DNA of 13,679 nucleotides from CAZVIJ01 sp964626735 (GTDB taxonomy: Bacteria; Patescibacteriota; Dojkabacteria; JAOAGR01): NCBI GenBank assembly GCA_964626735.1, contig CAZVIJ010000047.1, forward strand, positions 1 to 13,679, read 5' to 3'. Positions 12,075 through 13,679 of this stretch are shown piece by piece (position 1 is the first letter of the stretch; each line of letters starts with the position of its first letter). The position numbers were made by a program, and so were the translations under genes. The notes beneath the pieces are model-generated. The model did no database searches. It was not told the origin of the DNA and saw only the letters and a program-made list of their open reading frames with translations.

Positions 12075-12434
12075 ATGGGAGAGGGTAAGAAGCTAGTATC
12101 CGACGATTCCGTTTTGCATCTGCAATCGCTCCTGCGGGATAAGCCCGATTTCGGATCGGAGATGTTCAACCTCATTCGGTTCTTGTGCAACGGTATCTGC
12201 CTTCTGTTGCTCATCCGTATTCTAATCTTCATGTTCGGCATGAGGAAAACATTACTTGCCGAGAGCATCGTGAAGTTAACCGATCCGTTTGTCCTTCATA
12301 TCGACAAGCTCATCGGAACCGTTCGCGTCGATCAATCGTTTTTCGATTTCCCCTCGTTTATGGTTATGTACTTTGTCTTAGGCGTATGGTTCGTAGTAAA
12401 GCTAGCTACGCAAATGCGCCAATTGCGCAGCTAA
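12075..12434 (+). CDS. YggT-like two-span membrane protein, 119 aa
   Basis: Two hydrophobic helices (about 34-54 and 95-113) flank a loop containing KLTDPFVLHIDKLIG (67-81) and VDQSFFDFPSF. YggT proteins (PF02325) have the same plan: helix, then a T[ED]P motif followed by a basic loop, an (I/V)DFSP-like turn and a second helix. Here TDP and DFPS fit that order, but the match is weaker than for typical members, so the call is tentative. YggT homologues are linked to the cell division/envelope region in many bacteria, with no agreed function. ATG 12075 is preferred, since an earlier start would add a hydrophilic stretch before the conserved region and lacks a good -10 box. Confidence 0.5.
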   Translation: MGEGKKLVSDDSVLHLQSLLRDKPDFGSEMFNLIRFLCNGICLLLLIRILIFMFGMRKTLLAESIVKLTDPFVLHIDKLIGTVRVDQSFFDFPSFMVMYFVLGVWFVVKLATQMRQLRS

Positions 12435-12446
12435 CGTCAAATGGAA

Positions 12447-12457
12447 TACAATAGGGC
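12447..12457 (+). promoter_or_regulatory. leaderless promoter of the second GlsB-like gene
   Basis: TACAAT (12447-12452) is followed by AGGGC and ATG 12458. The five-base gap matches the standard leaderless spacing. AGGG is too close to the ATG to be a useful Shine-Dalgarno site. Confidence 0.6.
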
Positions 12458-12721
12458 ATGCTATTAGCTTGGGTATTGATGGGAGCAATCGCTGGTTGGA
12501 TCGCAAGCGTTTTAACCGGCAATACGGAGAAATCCGGTTGCGCAACGAATATCGTGCGGGGCATGATCGGCTCGCTTATTGGCGGATTCCTGGTTACGTT
12601 CCTCGTGAACGGCAAGGCAGATCTTACCGGCGCATTCACGAAGTTTAACCTTATGAGTTTGATCGTCTCCACCATCGGGGCAGTCGTCTTCTTGGGAATC
12701 GTCAATATTTTCAAGAAATAA
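12458..12721 (+). CDS. GlsB/YeaQ/YmgE family membrane protein, second paralogue, 87 aa
   Basis: Same three-helix layout as the gene at 7765 (helices about 2-20, 33-51 and 64-83), with MGAIAGWIAS (8-17), GMIGSLIGGFLVTFLVNGKADLTGAF (split as 35-60) and SLIVSTIGAVVFLG. The shared segment GGF-VT-L--G-ADLT-A-T-F-L-SL aligns directly with its paralogue, so the two arose by duplication or were acquired separately from the same family. Unlike the paralogue it has no leader and no Shine-Dalgarno site. TACAAT lies five bases before ATG. The last 11 bases overlap the 3' end of the convergent 12711-13496 gene. Confidence 0.92.
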   Translation: MLLAWVLMGAIAGWIASVLTGNTEKSGCATNIVRGMIGSLIGGFLVTFLVNGKADLTGAFTKFNLMSLIVSTIGAVVFLGIVNIFKK

Positions 12722-13496
12722 TCGACCGAAGGGCAGCCATTACATCAAGCCTATTGAACCTGCCCCGATCAGTATTATTGGTATTCGTGAGGCTCAAAAC
12801 GTGGTCGTATATATCGGTAACCGTGCTTTCACTCCTTACTGCCTCGACGTTTCCCATAATAAGGAAGTTGCTTCTTAGTAAGTCGATCATGCCGCTCGGC
12901 CGGGCAAGCGTTCCTTGCGTCATTTCGACGATTTGCTTGCTGTCGCCGTAAACCGTAAACGTTCCGTACAATTTGCCTCCGTAATCGGGGACGAAATCGA
13001 ACATATATTGGGGGACCAGATCGGTATCGCGCGTTTTACGTAGACCGAGCTGGGCAAAGAAAACGCGCTCAACATACGGCAGTTGGGGGCTGAAATCGAA
13101 TTGCAGAAGTCGGTATGACCTAATTATATGCTCGGGCGAGGTGAAAAATTCCGCGAATGCGAGAATGACCGGATTAGGCGTTAGTCCCTGCTGGATAGCT
13201 GGGTACGCGCCAATATACCTCATGTTGCTTGCGATTCGATTGTCGGAAACGCTAAAACCGCGTTGCAGCATAACCGGATCGGTTATCACGATTTGGCTGC
13301 CGGGTATTTGCGCGCGTATCAAGCAAAAGTCGGGTACCTGAAGCAGATCTTGCGCAACGAGGTCTTGAAATTCTGCATCAGTGTATACGACCTTGCCTTC
13401 GAAACGGATATTCGCGAAATCCGGAAGCGGGGAACTGAGGGCCGAGCCTGATGTATCAGGTTCGTGAGGTTTTAAAGGTGAAACTATGGTTGCCAT
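12711..13496 (-). CDS. hypothetical soluble protein, 261 aa
   Basis: I do not recognise this protein. It has no signal peptide and no membrane helix. The first ~30 residues are Pro/Ser-rich and probably disordered. The remainder has mixed alpha/beta character with many aromatic residues (FAEFFTSPEHIIRSYRLLQFDFSP), a YGGKLYGTFTVYGDSKQIVEMTQG segment that looks like beta-hairpins (split as roughly 168-191), and a helical C-terminus. The stop is TGA. Upstream of ATG 13496 the best -10-like hexamer is the weak TTAACT at five bases; a better TATGAT lies farther away, so initiation is not clear. It overlaps the second GlsB-like gene by 11 bp at the 3' end. Confidence 0.7.
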   Translation of the reverse strand: MATIVSPLKPHEPDTSGSALSSPLPDFANIRFEGKVVYTDAEFQDLVAQDLLQVPDFCLIRAQIPGSQIVITDPVMLQRGFSVSDNRIASNMRYIGAYPAIQQGLTPNPVILAFAEFFTSPEHIIRSYRLLQFDFSPQLPYVERVFFAQLGLRKTRDTDLVPQYMFDFVPDYGGKLYGTFTVYGDSKQIVEMTQGTLARPSGMIDLLRSNFLIMGNVEAVRSESTVTDIYDHVLSLTNTNNTDRGRFNRLDVMAALRSIIS

Positions 13497-13602
13497 AAAA
13501 CAGTTAACGATGGTACCAAATCATAACGAGTAGTAAATACTATGCATACTTGGTTTTGTTGATTTCAAAGGGCATTCCTACTAGTATGAATTAGCGTGGC
13601 TT
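13497..13602. promoter_or_regulatory. divergent intergenic region with promoter for the 13603 gene
   Basis: The rightward promoter candidate has TTGATT (13559-13564), a 17-bp spacer and TAGTAT (13582-13587), which predicts a transcript start near 13595 and a leader of about eight bases. This is the only case here with a recognisable -35 box at ideal spacing. Confidence 0.45.
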
Positions 13603-13679
13603 ATGAATAAACGTACCGTCTTGCATAACCAATTTCATGAAGAGATTTCCTACTTCATGCGATTGGCCAATGCTGTGGC
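13603..13679 (+). CDS. 5' end of a truncated gene
   Basis: ATG 13603 opens a frame that stays open to the window edge, giving 25 complete codons (MNKRTVLHNQFHEEISYFMR, then LANAV). No ribosome binding site precedes it, but a -35/-10 pair fits a near-leaderless start. The visible part is too short to assign a family. Confidence 0.55.
   Translation, partial: MNKRTVLHNQFHEEISYFMRLANAV

Noticed and set aside
1..13679. Alternative genetic code with TGA as Gly or Trp
   Set aside because: TGA terminates several complete genes (1827-2918, 2934-3437, 8123-8917, 12711-13496) at sensible protein ends, and none of the recognised proteins needs read-through.
1..13679. CRISPR array, insertion sequence, prophage or toxin-antitoxin module
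   Set aside because: No regularly spaced direct repeats, transposase or integrase motifs, phage structural genes or recognisable toxin/antitoxin pairs were found on either strand.

Overview
The window looks like chromosomal backbone from a small-genome, mostly uncultivated bacterium. A Patescibacteria/CPR member, possibly Saccharibacteria-like, is my best guess, but no marker gene here proves it. TGA is used as a normal stop (dipeptidase, DUF1801 gene, OpuAC-like gene, 12711-13496), so the recoded-TGA codes of Gracilibacteria, Absconditabacteria and mycoplasmas do not apply. No rRNA, insertion sequence, CRISPR array, transposase, integrase or phage gene is visible.

Layout. 1-390 is non-coding and rich in structure: a hairpin whose 3' half resembles the 3' end of a tRNA-Ser gene ending in CCA, a 42-bp inverted repeat, a textbook intrinsic terminator, and a pair of matching GC-rich dyads arranged like an attenuator. 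391-1530 holds an unrecognised soluble protein and a small membrane protein. 1527-4534 is a compact run of small genes on alternating strands: DUF4342, M19 membrane dipeptidase, DUF1801, cupin, VOC protein and a one-span membrane protein. 4609-7551 holds an ABC protein with a fused six-span membrane domain, then a UMF1/Atg22-like MFS permease. 7552-8087 holds a GlsB/YeaQ-like membrane protein with a structured leader, a strong Shine-Dalgarno site and a terminator. 8123-9961 holds a glycine-betaine-binding (OpuAC) domain without a signal peptide, overlapping a membrane-anchored protein, then a second small anchored protein. 9963-11231 (minus) is a membrane-anchored HExxH protein, probably a zinc protease. 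11304-12721 holds a YtxH-like protein, an unrecognised small protein on the minus strand, a YggT-like two-span protein and a second GlsB/YeaQ paralogue. 12711-13496 (minus) is an unrecognised soluble protein, and a truncated gene starts at 13603.

The most striking property is how genes start. About a dozen start codons lie 5-8 bases downstream of a TATAAT-like -10 hexamer with no ribosome binding site, which puts the transcription start on or next to the A of ATG. Leaderless transcription therefore looks like the rule here. The sharpest case is the dipeptidase/DUF1801 pair: 15 bp separate the start codons and the two opposing -10 boxes share five bases. The clearest exception is the GlsB/YeaQ gene at 7765, which has a long leader and AGGAGG, while its paralogue at 12458 has the leaderless signal.

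Convergent neighbours often overlap at their stop codons. Most genes appear to be single transcription units. The only clear translational coupling is the ATGA overlap at 8914-8917. Several genes encode one-span membrane proteins with Thr/Pro/Ser-rich linkers, which suggests a cell-envelope theme for 8.1-12.7 kb. This is inference from composition and position, not a recognised pathway.
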